From the NCBI RefSeq assembly GCF_000381825.1, contig NZ_KB907131.1, positions 21,891-85,890 of the forward strand: a stretch of DNA of 64,000 nucleotides, in the 5' to 3' direction. The stretch's first letter is position 1. Each line of letters starts with the position of its first letter. The position numbers and the translations under genes are program-made. Below, in pieces: positions 17,466 through 27,080 of this stretch. Source of the stretch: Thioalkalivibrio sp. ALJT. GTDB taxonomy: Bacteria > Pseudomonadota > Gammaproteobacteria > Ectothiorhodospirales > Ectothiorhodospiraceae. Below the pieces are notes generated by a model, which was not told where the DNA came from, made no database searches, and saw nothing but the letters and a program-made list of their open reading frames with translations.

Positions 17466-18284
17466 TCAGATCGCGATGGGGGCCTTGATCGGCGGGTGGG
17501 ACTGGTAGTCGCGGACCTCGATATCGTCGAAGGTGAAGGCGAACAGGTCGGTCACGTCCGGGTTCAGGTGCAGGGTGGGCAGTGGCAGGGGCTCGCGCCC
17601 GAGGAGCTCTGCAACCTGTCCCTCGTGATTGCGGTAAAGATGGGCGTCGCCAAAGGTGTGCACGAAGTCGCCCGGCTTGAGGCCCGTCACCTGCGCCAGC
17701 ATGTGGGTCAGCAGGGCGTAGCTGGCAATGTTGAACGGTACCCCGAGGAATACATCGGCGCTGCGTTGATAGAGCTGGCAGGACAGCCGCCCATCGGCCA
17801 CGTAGAACTGGAACAGGGTGTGGCAGGGCGCCAGGGCCATGCGCCCGGCCGCGGCGTTGGCCTGCGGCGAGACGGACTCGTCCGGCAGGTCCGCCACGTT
17901 CCAGGCGCTGATGACATGGCGTCGGGAATAGGGCCGGTTTTTCAGATTGTCGATCAGCTCGGCGAGCTGGTCATGCCCGGCCCAGTTGCGCCATTGCGCA
18001 CCGTAGATCGGGCCCAGGTCACCGTCCTCGGTCGCCCATTCATCCCAGATGCGGACCTTGTGGTCGCGCAGGTAGCGGATATTGGTGTCGCCGGCGATGA
18101 ACCACAGCAGCTCATGGATCACTGCGCGCAGGTGGGTGCGCTTGGTGGTGACCAGCGGAAAGCCCTCTGCCAGATCGAAGCGCATCTGGTAGCCGAACAC
18201 CGAGCGGGTCCCGGTGCCGGTGCGGTCCGGACGATCGGTGCCGTGGTCGCGGATGTGCCGCACCAGATCGAGGTATTGCTGCAT
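17466..18284 (-). CDS. thyA: Thymidylate synthase
   Basis: A 272-residue enzyme methylating dUMP to dTMP with 5,10-methylene-THF. The catalytic cysteine lies in [12 protein letters not shown] (about residue 152), followed by [26 protein letters not shown], the nucleotide-binding block. Length is normal. It starts one base after the lgt stop codon, so the two are tightly coupled. Its cofactor is made by the glycine cleavage system and GlyA encoded elsewhere in the window. Confidence 0.97.
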   Translation of the reverse strand: MQQYLDLVRHIRDHGTDRPDRTGTGTRSVFGYQMRFDLAEGFPLVTTKRTHLRAVIHELLWFIAGDTNIRYLRDHKVRIWDEWATEDGDLGPIYGAQWRNWAGHDQLAELIDNLKNRPYSRRHVISAWNVADLPDESVSPQANAAAGRMALAPCHTLFQFYVADGRLSCQLYQRSADVFLGVPFNIASYALLTHMLAQVTGLKPGDFVHTFGDAHLYRNHEGQVAELLGREPLPLPTLHLNPDVTDLFAFTFDDIEVRDYQSHPPIKAPIAI

Positions 18285-18285
18285 C

Positions 18286-19131
18286 TCAGTTGCTCTCCGC
18301 GGCGGGACGGGCTGTGGGCAGCGGGTTGCGTCGCGACCAGATGAGCAGGGCCACGCCGAACAGGATCACCGGCAGGCTCAGGACCTGGCCCATGGTCAGC
18401 CAGTCGAAGGCGAGGTAGCCGATGTGTGCGTCGGGCACGCGGAAGAACTCGACCGCGAAGCGGAAGCTGCCGTACAGCGTCAGGAACAGCCCGGAGATCA
18501 GTCCGGTGCGGCGCGGCTGGCGCGAGACGATCCACAGCACCACGAACAGCACCAGCCCCTCGAGAAAGGCCTGGTACAGCTGCGATGGGTGGCGCGGGAT
18601 GTAGTCCGCGGCCGGGAAGACCATGGCCCAGGGCAGGTCGGTGGGCTTGCCCCAGAGCTCGCCGTTGATCCAGTTGCCGATGCGGCCGGCCCCGAGGCCG
18701 ATCGGGATCAGCGGGGCGACAAAATCGGTCAGGCGGAAGAACGGCAGGCCGATCTTGCGGGCATACAGCCAGCAGGTGACCAGCACCCCGGCGAGCCCGC
18801 CATGGAAGGCCATGCCGCCCTCCCAGACGCGGAACAGGCTGAGCGGATCGGCCAGCGTGGCATCCAGGTTGTAGAACAGGGCATAGCCGAGCCGGCCACC
18901 GACCACGACCCCGACCACACCCCAGAACAGGAGATCGCCAACCTGCCAGGGGTGCAACGGGTCCCAGTCGCGGGTGCGGGTTCGCCACACGCCCAGGGCC
19001 CAGAAGGCGACGAAGCCGACCAGATACATCAGGCCGTACCAGTACAGGGTCAGCGGACCGATGGACAGGGCGACCGGGTCGATAAACGGGTGCGTGGGCA
19101 TGGGCGCTTGCGGAAGGAATACCGGCTGCAC
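18286..19131 (-). CDS. lgt: Prolipoprotein diacylglyceryl transferase
   Basis: A 281-residue inner-membrane enzyme transferring diacylglycerol from phosphatidylglycerol to the lipobox cysteine of prolipoproteins. The Lgt signature [13 protein letters not shown] is intact, with seven or so membrane segments and the [12 protein letters not shown] block. First gene of lgt-thyA-folA, divergent from the DUF255 gene across about 127 bp. Confidence 0.96.
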   Translation of the reverse strand: MQPVFLPQAPMPTHPFIDPVALSIGPLTLYWYGLMYLVGFVAFWALGVWRTRTRDWDPLHPWQVGDLLFWGVVGVVVGGRLGYALFYNLDATLADPLSLFRVWEGGMAFHGGLAGVLVTCWLYARKIGLPFFRLTDFVAPLIPIGLGAGRIGNWINGELWGKPTDLPWAMVFPAADYIPRHPSQLYQAFLEGLVLFVVLWIVSRQPRRTGLISGLFLTLYGSFRFAVEFFRVPDAHIGYLAFDWLTMGQVLSLPVILFGVALLIWSRRNPLPTARPAAESN

Positions 19132-19258
19132 ATGCTACCCGTACGGGACGATCCGTGCACCTTGTTGGCCCGCTCCGGACGCCGCGTCAGGGGAAATACC
19201 GAATAACGTACGTACTCGCTTGCGTACGGTATTCCGTGTGTCCCCAAGGAGTCTTGCA

Positions 19259-21292
19259 ATGAATCGACTGGCCGGAGCGAGCAGCCCCTATTTGCTGCAG
19301 CACGCCGACAATCCCGTGGACTGGTACCCCTGGGGTGAGGAGGCCCTGGAGCATGCCCGGGCCGAGGGCAAGCCGATCCTGCTGTCGATCGGCTACTCCG
19401 CTTGCCACTGGTGCCACGTGATGGCGCACGAGTCCTTCGAGGACCCGGACACCGCTGCCGTGATGAACGCGCGCTTCGTGAACATCAAGGTGGACCGCGA
19501 GGAACGCCCGGACCTCGACCGCATCTACCAGAACGCGCATATGCTGCTGTCACAGCGCCCCGGTGGCTGGCCGCTGACGGTCTTCCTCACGCCCGACCAG
19601 GTGCCGTTTTTTGCCGGGACCTACTTCCCGAGCACACCGCGTCACGGCCTGCCGTCGTTCGTGGACCTGATGAACCGGGTAGCGGATTTCCTGGCGGAAC
19701 ACCCGGACGAGATCCGGCGTCAGAACGACTCGCTGCAACAGGCGCTGGGGCGGATCTACCGCCCCGCCGGGGGCGCGGTCCCGGCGCTGAGCGTGATCGA
19801 CAAGGGGCGCGCGGAACTGGCGTCGACCTTCGATGAGCAGTTCGGTGGCTTCGGGGATGCCCCCAAGTTTCCGCACCCCGCCTCGCTCGAATGGCTGGCT
19901 TGGCATGCGGCCCGGCACGATGATGCCGAGGCGGGCCGCATGCTTGCGCGAACCCTGGATGCCATGGCGGCCGGCGGGATCTTCGATCAGGCCGGGGGTG
20001 GCTTCTGCCGCTACTCGGTGGATGCCCGCTGGATGATCCCGCACTTCGAGAAGATGCTCTATGACAATGGCCCGCTGCTGGGGCTCTACGCCGAGCGCGC
20101 GGCCACCGGCGACGCCCGCGCGCGGCGGGTAGTGGAACAGACCGTCGCCTGGCTGGAGCGCGAGCTGCGCGACGCCTCCGGGGCCTTCTTTTCCAGCCTG
20201 GATGCGGACTCGGAAGGCGAGGAAGGGCGTTTCTACGTCTGGGACCCGGAGACCGTGGAATCCTTGTTGCCGGAGGAAGAATGGGCTGTCGCCAGCCGGG
20301 TCTGGGGGCTTAATGGCCCGGCCAATTTCGAGGGCCGCTGGCATCTGCACGAGGTGGCACCGCCGGCGACCGTTGCCGATGCGCTGGGCATCGACGAGGC
20401 AGAGGCGATCCAGCGCCTGGATCATGCCCGCGACCGCCTGCTGGCGGCGCGTGCGGACCGGGTGCGGCCGCACCGGGACGAAAAGATCCTCGGCGCGTGG
20501 AATGCCTTGATGATCACCGGGCTGGCGCGGGCCGCGCGGGCCCTGGAGCGCCCGGAATGGCTGGCACTTGCCCGCGCGGCGATGGCGGCCGTGCGGGCGC
20601 GGTTGTGGCGCGACGGACGCCTGTATGCCAGCGTGCGTGAGGGGGCGACCGGTGCCATGCCGCGCGCCTATCTCGACGACCACGCCCTGTTGCTGGAGGC
20701 TACGCTGGCGTTGCTGGAGACCGAATGGGACAGCGACCTGATGACCTGGGCGGGCACGCTGGCCGAGACCCTGCTGGCGGACTTCGAGGATCGCGAGCAC
20801 GGCGGGTTCTTCTTTACCGCGCGGGATCACGAGGCCCTGATCCAGCGGCCGAAGGTTTACGCCGACGATGCGATGGCCGCCGGCAACGGTGTGGCCGCCC
20901 AGGCCCTGCAGAAGCTCGGGTACCTGTTGTCCGAACCGCGTTATCTGGAGGCCGCCGAGCGCACGCTGGCGAATGCCGGCCCGATGATCGAGCAGGCCCC
21001 GGTCGGCCACATGAGCCTGTTGACGGCGCTGGACATCCACCATGGTCCGCCGCCCCTCGTTGTGCTGCGCGGGACGGCGGATGACCTGTCCGGGTGGCAG
21101 CGCCGCCTGCGGGGGCAGGCGGCGCCGGTCTGGAGCTTTGCGATCCCCGCCGATGCCCCCGGCCTGCCCGTTGCACTGGCGGAGAAGACCGCTCCGGAGA
21201 CGGGGGTACGGGCCTATCTCTGCCGCGGCCTGCAATGCGCGGCGCCGGTGACCGATCCCGCTGCGCTGGACAGCGCCCTCGCAGCGGCTTGA
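19259..21292 (+). CDS. DUF255 thioredoxin-domain / (alpha/alpha)6-barrel protein (YyaL-like)
   Basis: A 677-residue protein with an N-terminal thioredoxin-like domain of the DUF255 type ([28 protein letters not shown] at residues 49-52) and a C-terminal glycosidase-like helical barrel. Blocks such as [12 protein letters not shown] and the [12 protein letters not shown] motif are typical. Molecular function of the family is not settled; a redox or sugar-epimerase-like role has been suggested. ATG 19259 follows AAGGAG. The leader holds an imperfect hairpin (AATACCG at 19195 with CGGTATT at 19227) enclosing CGTACG words. Confidence 0.9.
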   Translation: MNRLAGASSPYLLQHADNPVDWYPWGEEALEHARAEGKPILLSIGYSACHWCHVMAHESFEDPDTAAVMNARFVNIKVDREERPDLDRIYQNAHMLLSQRPGGWPLTVFLTPDQVPFFAGTYFPSTPRHGLPSFVDLMNRVADFLAEHPDEIRRQNDSLQQALGRIYRPAGGAVPALSVIDKGRAELASTFDEQFGGFGDAPKFPHPASLEWLAWHAARHDDAEAGRMLARTLDAMAAGGIFDQAGGGFCRYSVDARWMIPHFEKMLYDNGPLLGLYAERAATGDARARRVVEQTVAWLERELRDASGAFFSSLDADSEGEEGRFYVWDPETVESLLPEEEWAVASRVWGLNGPANFEGRWHLHEVAPPATVADALGIDEAEAIQRLDHARDRLLAARADRVRPHRDEKILGAWNALMITGLARAARALERPEWLALARAAMAAVRARLWRDGRLYASVREGATGAMPRAYLDDHALLLEATLALLETEWDSDLMTWAGTLAETLLADFEDREHGGFFFTARDHEALIQRPKVYADDAMAAGNGVAAQALQKLGYLLSEPRYLEAAERTLANAGPMIEQAPVGHMSLLTALDIHHGPPPLVVLRGTADDLSGWQRRLRGQAAPVWSFAIPADAPGLPVALAEKTAPETGVRAYLCRGLQCAAPVTDPAALDSALAAA

Positions 21293-21568
21293 AACGCCCG
21301 CTCGTGCACCCGCGAGCGAAGCGACGGGTCATGCCGAAGTCTCCCGACAATGTGGTTGGCCATGGATGGATTGCTGCCCCCTGCGGCAATGGACCCGGGG
21401 TAAACCGTGAGGGGCCTGATGCACCGGGCCTGTCTGGTAGCCGGTTGGGCCTCCCGGGTCTTTGTCATCAGGATCGGTCGTCAATATCGTCGCGGCCCAG
21501 GATCCCGGCCCGGGCGAAACCCCGACAGGCGCCTGGAACGAGGCCTGTTGACTACTGGACGAACCGTA

Positions 21569-22843
21569 TCAGGGTTTCTGCGCGATCATGGCTACCACCT
21601 GGTCTCGGCCTTGCTCCTTGGCGCGGTATAGGGCCTGGTCGGCGGAATGGATCAGTTCCATGATGCCGGTCTGCTTCGGCCTGGGCCGGTGTTGAGCCGT
21701 GGCACCGATGCTGACGGTGAGCCGCCCGGCATCTGCGGTTGTGTGGGGCAAATCGAGACCGCTGATCGCTGTTCTGATTCGTTCGGCGACTGTGCGAGCG
21801 CCCTCCAGGTCGGTCGCCGGCAAAATGCAGGCGAACTCTTCACCACCGTAGCGTGCCACCAGATCGGTGGTACGTGGCACCGCACTCGATATTGCCTCCG
21901 CCACGGCTTTCAAGACGTCGTCGCCGGCCAGGTGACCGTAGTGATCGTTGTAGCGTTTGAAAAAATCGATGTCGAGCAGGAGCAGCCCGATAGAGCCGCC
22001 ACTGCGAACGGTCTGGTTCCACACCCGCTCCAGAGTCCCGTCGAAGCGGCGGCGGTTAGCCACGCCCGTGAGGCCATCGATCGAGGAAAGGCGCTGCAGC
22101 TCTTCCTGGGCGCGCTTGCGTTCCGTGATGTCCCGAACCACAGCTTGCAGCAATTGCTGGCCATCCATGTTCATGGGGGTGAGCAACACTTCCGCCGTGA
22201 AGATCTCGCCGTCCATCCGGCGGTGTTGCCACTCGAACAGGTCGCTGCCCAGGTCGAGGGCGCGGCGTATATGTTGATCGGCCAGTGTGCGGGAGTCGGT
22301 CCCGCCAGGCTGGACGGGGGGCGACAGCTCGGCGGGATGTTTCGTGATGAATTCATCCCGACTGGCGCAGCCGAACATCGCAAGCGTTGCCGGGTTGCAG
22401 TCGAGAAAGCGGGATTTATCCAGCAACATGACCGCGTCGGAGGTGGCCTCGAAGAGCGTGCGATGCTTCGCTTCCGAACGCTTTAACTCCATTTCCGACT
22501 GCAGGCGGGCAAAGGCGCCGGCGATAATTTCGGCCACAAGTTTGAGCGTACGGAGCTGCGCATCGGTCCATTCCCGCTGGTGCGCCACCATGTCGTAACC
22601 GAGGAAGCCGTAGATCCGCCGATTGCTGATCAATGGCAGGCAGAGCAGCGACTGGATCTCCTGACGCTCGAGTTCCACCCGTTCCTTGCGGTTCTCGGGG
22701 AGGGCGGTGATATCGGGCAGATGGACGGTCTCGCCCTGCAGGATCTGTTCCGTGACCCACGCGTGGTCGTCGACCTGTACTGACTGCAGCGTGTCGCGTT
22801 GGGGCGTGACGCCCTTCTCACACCACTCGTGAGTGTTGCTCAT
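21569..22843 (-). pseudogene. C-terminal part of a frameshifted GAF-PAS-GGDEF protein
   Basis: This 424-codon frame begins inside a GAF domain (NTHEWC at once), followed by a PAS domain (about 130-250, ending RDITERKRAQEEL) and a GGDEF domain with an intact GGEEF site and RTTD I-site, so the cyclase part should be active. The ATG overlaps the stop of the upstream frame as ATGA, but the N-terminal third of the GAF is encoded in that other frame past its own true reading. If translated alone, it lacks the start of its sensor domain. See the companion entry at 22840. Confidence 0.8.
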
Positions 22844-24450
22844 GGTGGTCCGGTCATGGTTGAAACGAAAGAGGTAGCTTCGATCGGCCCCGAAGAACGA
22901 GCCGGTACGCCCAGCGCTCGATCGATGGCATTGTCTGTCTCCTCTCCGAACAGATTGACCATTTCGGCAGAGATCTCGGCGACCATCGACTGCAGCCGGG
23001 CCTGGTTCTGGCGGATTTTCTCTGTCCGGCGTCGGGCCAGGGCGCTCGCGATGATCTCGGCCACCACCTGTAGCAGACGGATCTCTGTCTCGTTCCAGAG
23101 CTGCGTGGTGTGGACCAGGTCCAGACCGTAGAAGCCAATTGCATGACCGTCGGTCGACAGGGGCAGCATCAACAGCGAACGGATCGACTGGGTACGGAAC
23201 TCGGCCAGTTCATTGGCCGCCTTTGGTGGCAGCGTCTCCACGTCGGGGATGTGCAGGGGCTCCTGCCGACGAATGTAGTCGGTACACCAGGAGTACGTTT
23301 CCAGTGGCACCTGGCGGATGCGATCGGATTGTGGTGCCACGCCCGGGGCGCACCACTCATGCGTGTTGTCCATGAACCGCTCGTCGTCCGAAAACCGGAA
23401 GATGTAGGTGCGGTCCGCTTCGAAGAAGTGTCCGATTCGTTCCAGCGCCCGGTGGATGGCGCCGTCCGCCTCTTCGATCGGGGTGTTGACAAAGTCGGTC
23501 GAGATGGTGGCCACCAGATCCTGGAAGGCGGTCTGCCGGCGGCTCTCGGTGATGTCATAAACGAAACCGTCGAGATAGGCCAGGTTGCCGTCGCGATCGA
23601 AAATGGGTTGGCCCTTTTCATGCACCCAGCGAACTTCGCCATCCCGATGAAAAATCCGGTACTCGATGTCCCAGCCTTTTCCCTGGGCCACGCTGGTGTG
23701 GATGCTCTCACCCACGAAACCGGTATCCTCCGGATGGACCAGGCTGTCGAGGGTTCGTACCGCGTTCTTGATAAAGTCCCGGGCCGGATAGCCGGTCACG
23801 AGTTCCGCGCCTTCACTCACATAGAGCGCGGTCCAGTGTTCATCGAACTTGCAGTGGTAGGAAAGGCCGGGGATGTTTTCCGTCAGCGTCCGGAACTGAT
23901 CGCGCGCTTCCTTTATTCCTTCCTCGGCCTGCTTGTGTTCGATCGCCAGGCTGGCGATCTCCGCGGCCACCAGGATCCTTTCGATGTCGGAGTCGTCCGG
24001 GCAACGCGGATAGGCGTGGTAAATGGCAAAGGTGCCGATCACCGCTTTGCTAGAGGAGAATATCGGTTGTGCCCAGCATGCTCGGAGGCCAGCCTTTCGG
24101 GCCAGGTCCCGGAATGGTTCCCAGTTGGGATGGGTCTGGATGTCTTCCACCATGACCCGCTGCCCGCTATGGGCGGCTTCACCGCAGGAACCGACCCCGG
24201 GGCCGATCGCCAAACCGTGAACGGCCCGATTGTAGAACTCCGGCATGCTCGGCGCGGAGCCATGCAGCAGATGTTCGCCATCCCGGTCGAGGATGAGCAC
24301 GGAACAAAAAGAGTCCGGGTTTTCCGCCTCGATCCACTCGACGATCAGATCCAGGATGCTTTGCAGGGGCTTGCCGGTGGCCAGGGCGGTCAGTACCCGG
24401 TTCCGGTGTTGTTCCCTGTTGAGCAAGAACTGACTGGAAAAGGTAGCCAT
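22840..24450 (-). pseudogene. N-terminal part of a frameshifted GAF-PAS-GAF-GAF sensor (joins the 21569-22843 cyclase)
   Basis: This frame encodes a GAF domain (about residues 20-170), a PAS domain (about 180-300, ending YDITESRRQ), a second GAF (DRTYIFRFS to EIIASALARR) and the beginning of a third GAF. The third copy runs ISAEMVNLFGEETDNAIDRALG and then departs from the family; in the -1 frame it continues RTGSFFGADRSYLFRF-NHDR and NTHEWC, as in copy two. The break lies at 22904-22914. One missing base therefore splits what was a single gene of about 960 codons. Start taken at ATG 24450. Confidence 0.8.
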
Positions 24451-24482
24451 CGATTGGTCGATCTTTCGCAAGTCGGGCCGGT

Positions 24483-24540
24483 ACCTGGAGCCTGTCGGGG
24501 AGGGGCGATCGCGCGCGAGCACGGGGCAATGGAGCGGCCC
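24483..24540. repeat. Dispersed repeat fragment related to the 33.1-kb inverted repeat
   Basis: The words GGAGCCTGTCGGG, GGGCGATCG, GCGAG, CGGGGCA and GGAGCGG occur here in the same order and spacing as in the left arm at 33091-33150. Only one arm is clear at this site. Confidence 0.5.
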
Positions 24541-24651
24541 CGAATCCCCCCCGGGGGTTCAGGTCATCGAATCAGTAGCGTATCCGCATTCTGGCCATTC
24601 TGAAAAAAAGATGCAGCCAGGGGGGCCATTGGGACCGTTGGGGCCGTTTCA

Positions 24652-24819
24652 ATGGGTGCCATCCTGTTCCAGGTCGGGAACGAAGCCGCATTTGATGACG
24701 ACGATCTGGAAGTGCATCGGCTCGTTCAGGGCGGAAGTGAACCGGTAGAGTCCCGCTTGTTGGCGAAGTGGACTGCGCCAGGCATCTCGACGCAAGCGGT
24801 TCCTCTTCGCTCCCGGGTC
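24652..24819 (-). pseudogene. Possible gene remnant in a 470-bp gap
   Basis: The stretch 24451-24920 has no convincing intact gene. On the minus strand a frame open from 24819 to the stop at 24649-24651 encodes about 56 residues with protein-like composition and GC-rich third positions, ending YRFTSALNEPMHFQ, IVVIKCGF, VPDLEQDGTH. There is no start codon before the internal Met and a stop immediately precedes it. It may be the C-terminal relic of a lost gene; I did not recognise the family. Confidence 0.25.
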
Positions 24820-24920
24820 TCAGAAGGCGTATCCGCTTCGCCGCCGTGCCGGTTGCACCCGGTGAGAGAGATACGGTATCAACAGAATCGATTCACATCA
24901 CTGCAAAAGGGAATGTTCGA

Positions 24921-25334
24921 ATGAGCGAGAAGAAGCTGATGGATTTCGTCGCCGAGGCGCGCAAGAACGTGAAGGAGATCGCCCCGGCGGATCTCGCCGA
25001 GAAGATGGAGGCGGGCGAGGACTGGCTGGTGGTCGACGTACGCGAACCCTACGAGTTCGAAAAGATGCACGCGCCGAATTCCATCCTCGTCCCGCGCGGC
25101 CTGCTGGAGGGCGCGGCCGACCCCAACACTCCGCACCGCATCGACGCGCTGGTGAACGCCCGCGAGAAGCCGGTGGCCGTGATGTGCGCGACCGGCGGTC
25201 GCGCTGCGATGTCCGTGCAGCGGCTGCAGGAAATGGGCTTCACCAACGTGGTGAACATCGCCGGCGGCATCAAGGGCTGGGAAGGCGAGGATCTGCCGGT
25301 AGAATCCGGCGCCTACGCTGGCAAGCTGCCGTAG
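24921..25334 (+). CDS. Rhodanese-like sulfurtransferase
   Basis: A single-domain rhodanese (137 aa). The active-site loop is CATGGRA with the persulfide cysteine at Cys89, preceded by VVDVREPYEFEKMHAP, the domain's first signature. It probably carries sulfane sulfur in the cytoplasm, with no signal peptide visible. ATG 24921 is preceded by AAAAGGGAATGTTCGA. Such small rhodaneses are frequent in sulfur oxidisers, but its specific partner is unknown and its neighbours give no clue. Confidence 0.92.
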   Translation: MSEKKLMDFVAEARKNVKEIAPADLAEKMEAGEDWLVVDVREPYEFEKMHAPNSILVPRGLLEGAADPNTPHRIDALVNAREKPVAVMCATGGRAAMSVQRLQEMGFTNVVNIAGGIKGWEGEDLPVESGAYAGKLP

Positions 25335-25399
25335 CGCGGCCTCGCGGGGCGGGGGCGGGTGCCTCCGCCCCCAACGCCACCCTCCGCGGGTGGGCGTCC

Positions 25400-25430
25400 G
25401 ACGGCGGGTTCATCCCGCCGTCATCGTTTC
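25400..25430 (+). terminator. Terminator-like hairpin after the rhodanese gene
   Basis: A perfect 9-bp stem GACGGCGGG/CCCGCCGTC (25400-25408 with 25414-25422) with loop TTCAT is followed by ATCGTTTC. It lies 66 bp after the rhodanese stop and before olsB. Confidence 0.65.
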
Positions 25431-25491
25431 TACACGGTATGGTCAAGCGCGCGGCGTAGTCTCCGGGGCAGTTCAACCGGAGGTCGTCACC

Positions 25492-26307
25492 ATGACCACA
25501 CCGCCTCGCTCCCTTTCCGTGTCCTCCACGGATGCCGAAGCCGCCTATCGCGTCCACCTGGCCTCCAGCCCCGCAGATCTGGAAGCCGCACAGCGCCTGC
25601 GCCACGAGGTCTTCGTCGGCGAGATGGGGGCTGCGCTGCCGGACACAGGCTCGGGGCTGGACTGCGATCCACTGGACCCCTTCTGCCACCACCTGCTGGT
25701 GCGTGAGCGCGGCAGTGGCGACGTGGTCGCCTGCACCCGCATCCTGACGGAGGAAAGCGCCGCTGCGGCTGGCGGCTTCTACTCGCTGTCCGAATTCGAA
25801 CTGGGCCCGCTGATGAATCTGCCCGGGCGAACCCTGGAGGTCGGGCGGACCTGCGTGCGCACGGGCCATCGGCAGGGTGCCGCGATCAACGCGTTGTGGA
25901 CCGGCCTGGCGCAGTTCATGACTACGCATCGGTGCGATTATTTGATGGGCTGCGCGAGTCTGCCGCTTAGCGAACAAACGCCGGCCCAGCTGGCCTGGCT
26001 GCGGTTGTTCCACCGTGCCCCGTCGCGCCTGCGGGTGAGGCCGCGTCGACCGCTGCCCAATGCCCTGACGATCTTCCACGGAACCCCGAGCCGCAGCGGC
26101 CTGCCGCCCCTGCTCAAGGCCTATATGCGCCTGGGCGCGCGGATCTGCGGTGACGCCTGTCATGACCCCGACTTCAATGTCGCGGATGTCCTGGTCCTGC
26201 TGGATGTGCGTGCCATGCCGGATCGTTACCATCGGCACTTCCTGGGCGCTGCGGCGCCCGCAAGTGGAGGGTCGGAACATGGTCGGGAATCTGCGGGCGC
26301 TGGGTAG
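25492..26307 (+). CDS. olsB: Ornithine N-acyltransferase-like protein (OlsB type)
   Basis: A 271-residue GNAT-like acyltransferase of the COG3176/OlsB group. OlsB attaches a 3-hydroxyacyl chain from acyl-ACP to the alpha-amino group of ornithine, giving lyso-ornithine lipid. Family blocks are visible: AAQRLRHEVFVGEMGA near residues 30-45, DPFCHHLLVRE, FYSLSEFEL, LEVGRTCV and YLMGCASLP. ATG 25492 follows GGAGGTCG. The next gene is an overlapping PlsC-type acyltransferase, the classic OlsB-OlsA arrangement. An N-acyl amino acid synthase of other specificity is the alternative. Confidence 0.8.
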   Translation: MTTPPRSLSVSSTDAEAAYRVHLASSPADLEAAQRLRHEVFVGEMGAALPDTGSGLDCDPLDPFCHHLLVRERGSGDVVACTRILTEESAAAAGGFYSLSEFELGPLMNLPGRTLEVGRTCVRTGHRQGAAINALWTGLAQFMTTHRCDYLMGCASLPLSEQTPAQLAWLRLFHRAPSRLRVRPRRPLPNALTIFHGTPSRSGLPPLLKAYMRLGARICGDACHDPDFNVADVLVLLDVRAMPDRYHRHFLGAAAPASGGSEHGRESAGAG

Positions 26308-27055
26308 GCTGATGCGCATACTGCTTCACATGCTGGCAGGGGTCTGGCTGACCTGGCGCATGACGCGCCGCGGCGATGACTTCGCGCAGCGCAGCCGCAT
26401 CCGGCGGGCCTGGTACGACCGTGCATTGTGGATTGCCGGGGTTCGTTTCCGCGTCCATGGCTGCGTGCCCGAGCGTCCTTCGCTGGTGGTGGCCAACCAT
26501 GTTTCCTGGCTGGACATCCCGCTGATCGGCGCCGCCGTCGATCCGTGTTTCCTGTCCAAGGCCGAGATCGCCCGCTGGCCGGTGATCGGATGGCTGGCCC
26601 GGCATCACGACACCCGCTTCATCGAGCGCGGGGGCCATCAGGCTGCCGCCCTTGTGGAGGCCATGCGCGAGGGCCTGGAGGAAGGGCGCCACTTCGTGGT
26701 GTTTCCGGAGGGTACGACCAGCCGCGGTGAATACGTGCGCCGCTTCCATCCGCGTCTGTTTGCAGCAGTGGCCGGCAGCGAGCATCCGGTGCAGCCGGTG
26801 GCGCTGGCCTACGAACGTCCGGCGCAGGGTCCGGTCCCGGTGTCCTATGCCGGCGGGGATCACCTGATCGCGAATGCCTGGCGGCTGCTGGCTCGGCGCG
26901 AGACCCGGGTGGAGCTGCACTTCCTGCCGGCGCTGGAGACCGCCCGCACCGATCGGCGGGCACTGGCCGATGGCGCCCGCGAGGCGATCGTCGCGGCCCT
27001 GGGCCTCCCGCTAGAGCCACCGCCCAGCGAGCGGCGAACGCCGCTCGCCTCGTAA
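26279..27055 (+). CDS. olsA: 1-acyl-glycerol-3-phosphate-type acyltransferase (OlsA-like)
   Basis: A 258-residue PlsC-family O-acyltransferase. The HX4D catalytic motif is NHVSWLDI and the substrate-binding block is FPEGTTSRGE. A hydrophobic N-terminal helix anchors it to the inner membrane. It overlaps olsB by 29 bp, so the likely reaction is acylation of lyso-ornithine lipid to ornithine lipid; OlsA enzymes can also act as lysophosphatidate acyltransferases. Assignment to OlsA rather than PlsC depends on the neighbour. Confidence 0.78.
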   Translation: MVGNLRALGRLMRILLHMLAGVWLTWRMTRRGDDFAQRSRIRRAWYDRALWIAGVRFRVHGCVPERPSLVVANHVSWLDIPLIGAAVDPCFLSKAEIARWPVIGWLARHHDTRFIERGGHQAAALVEAMREGLEEGRHFVVFPEGTTSRGEYVRRFHPRLFAAVAGSEHPVQPVALAYERPAQGPVPVSYAGGDHLIANAWRLLARRETRVELHFLPALETARTDRRALADGAREAIVAALGLPLEPPPSERRTPLAS

Positions 27056-27080
27056 GGAGCAACGGGGAGGGATCAGCACG

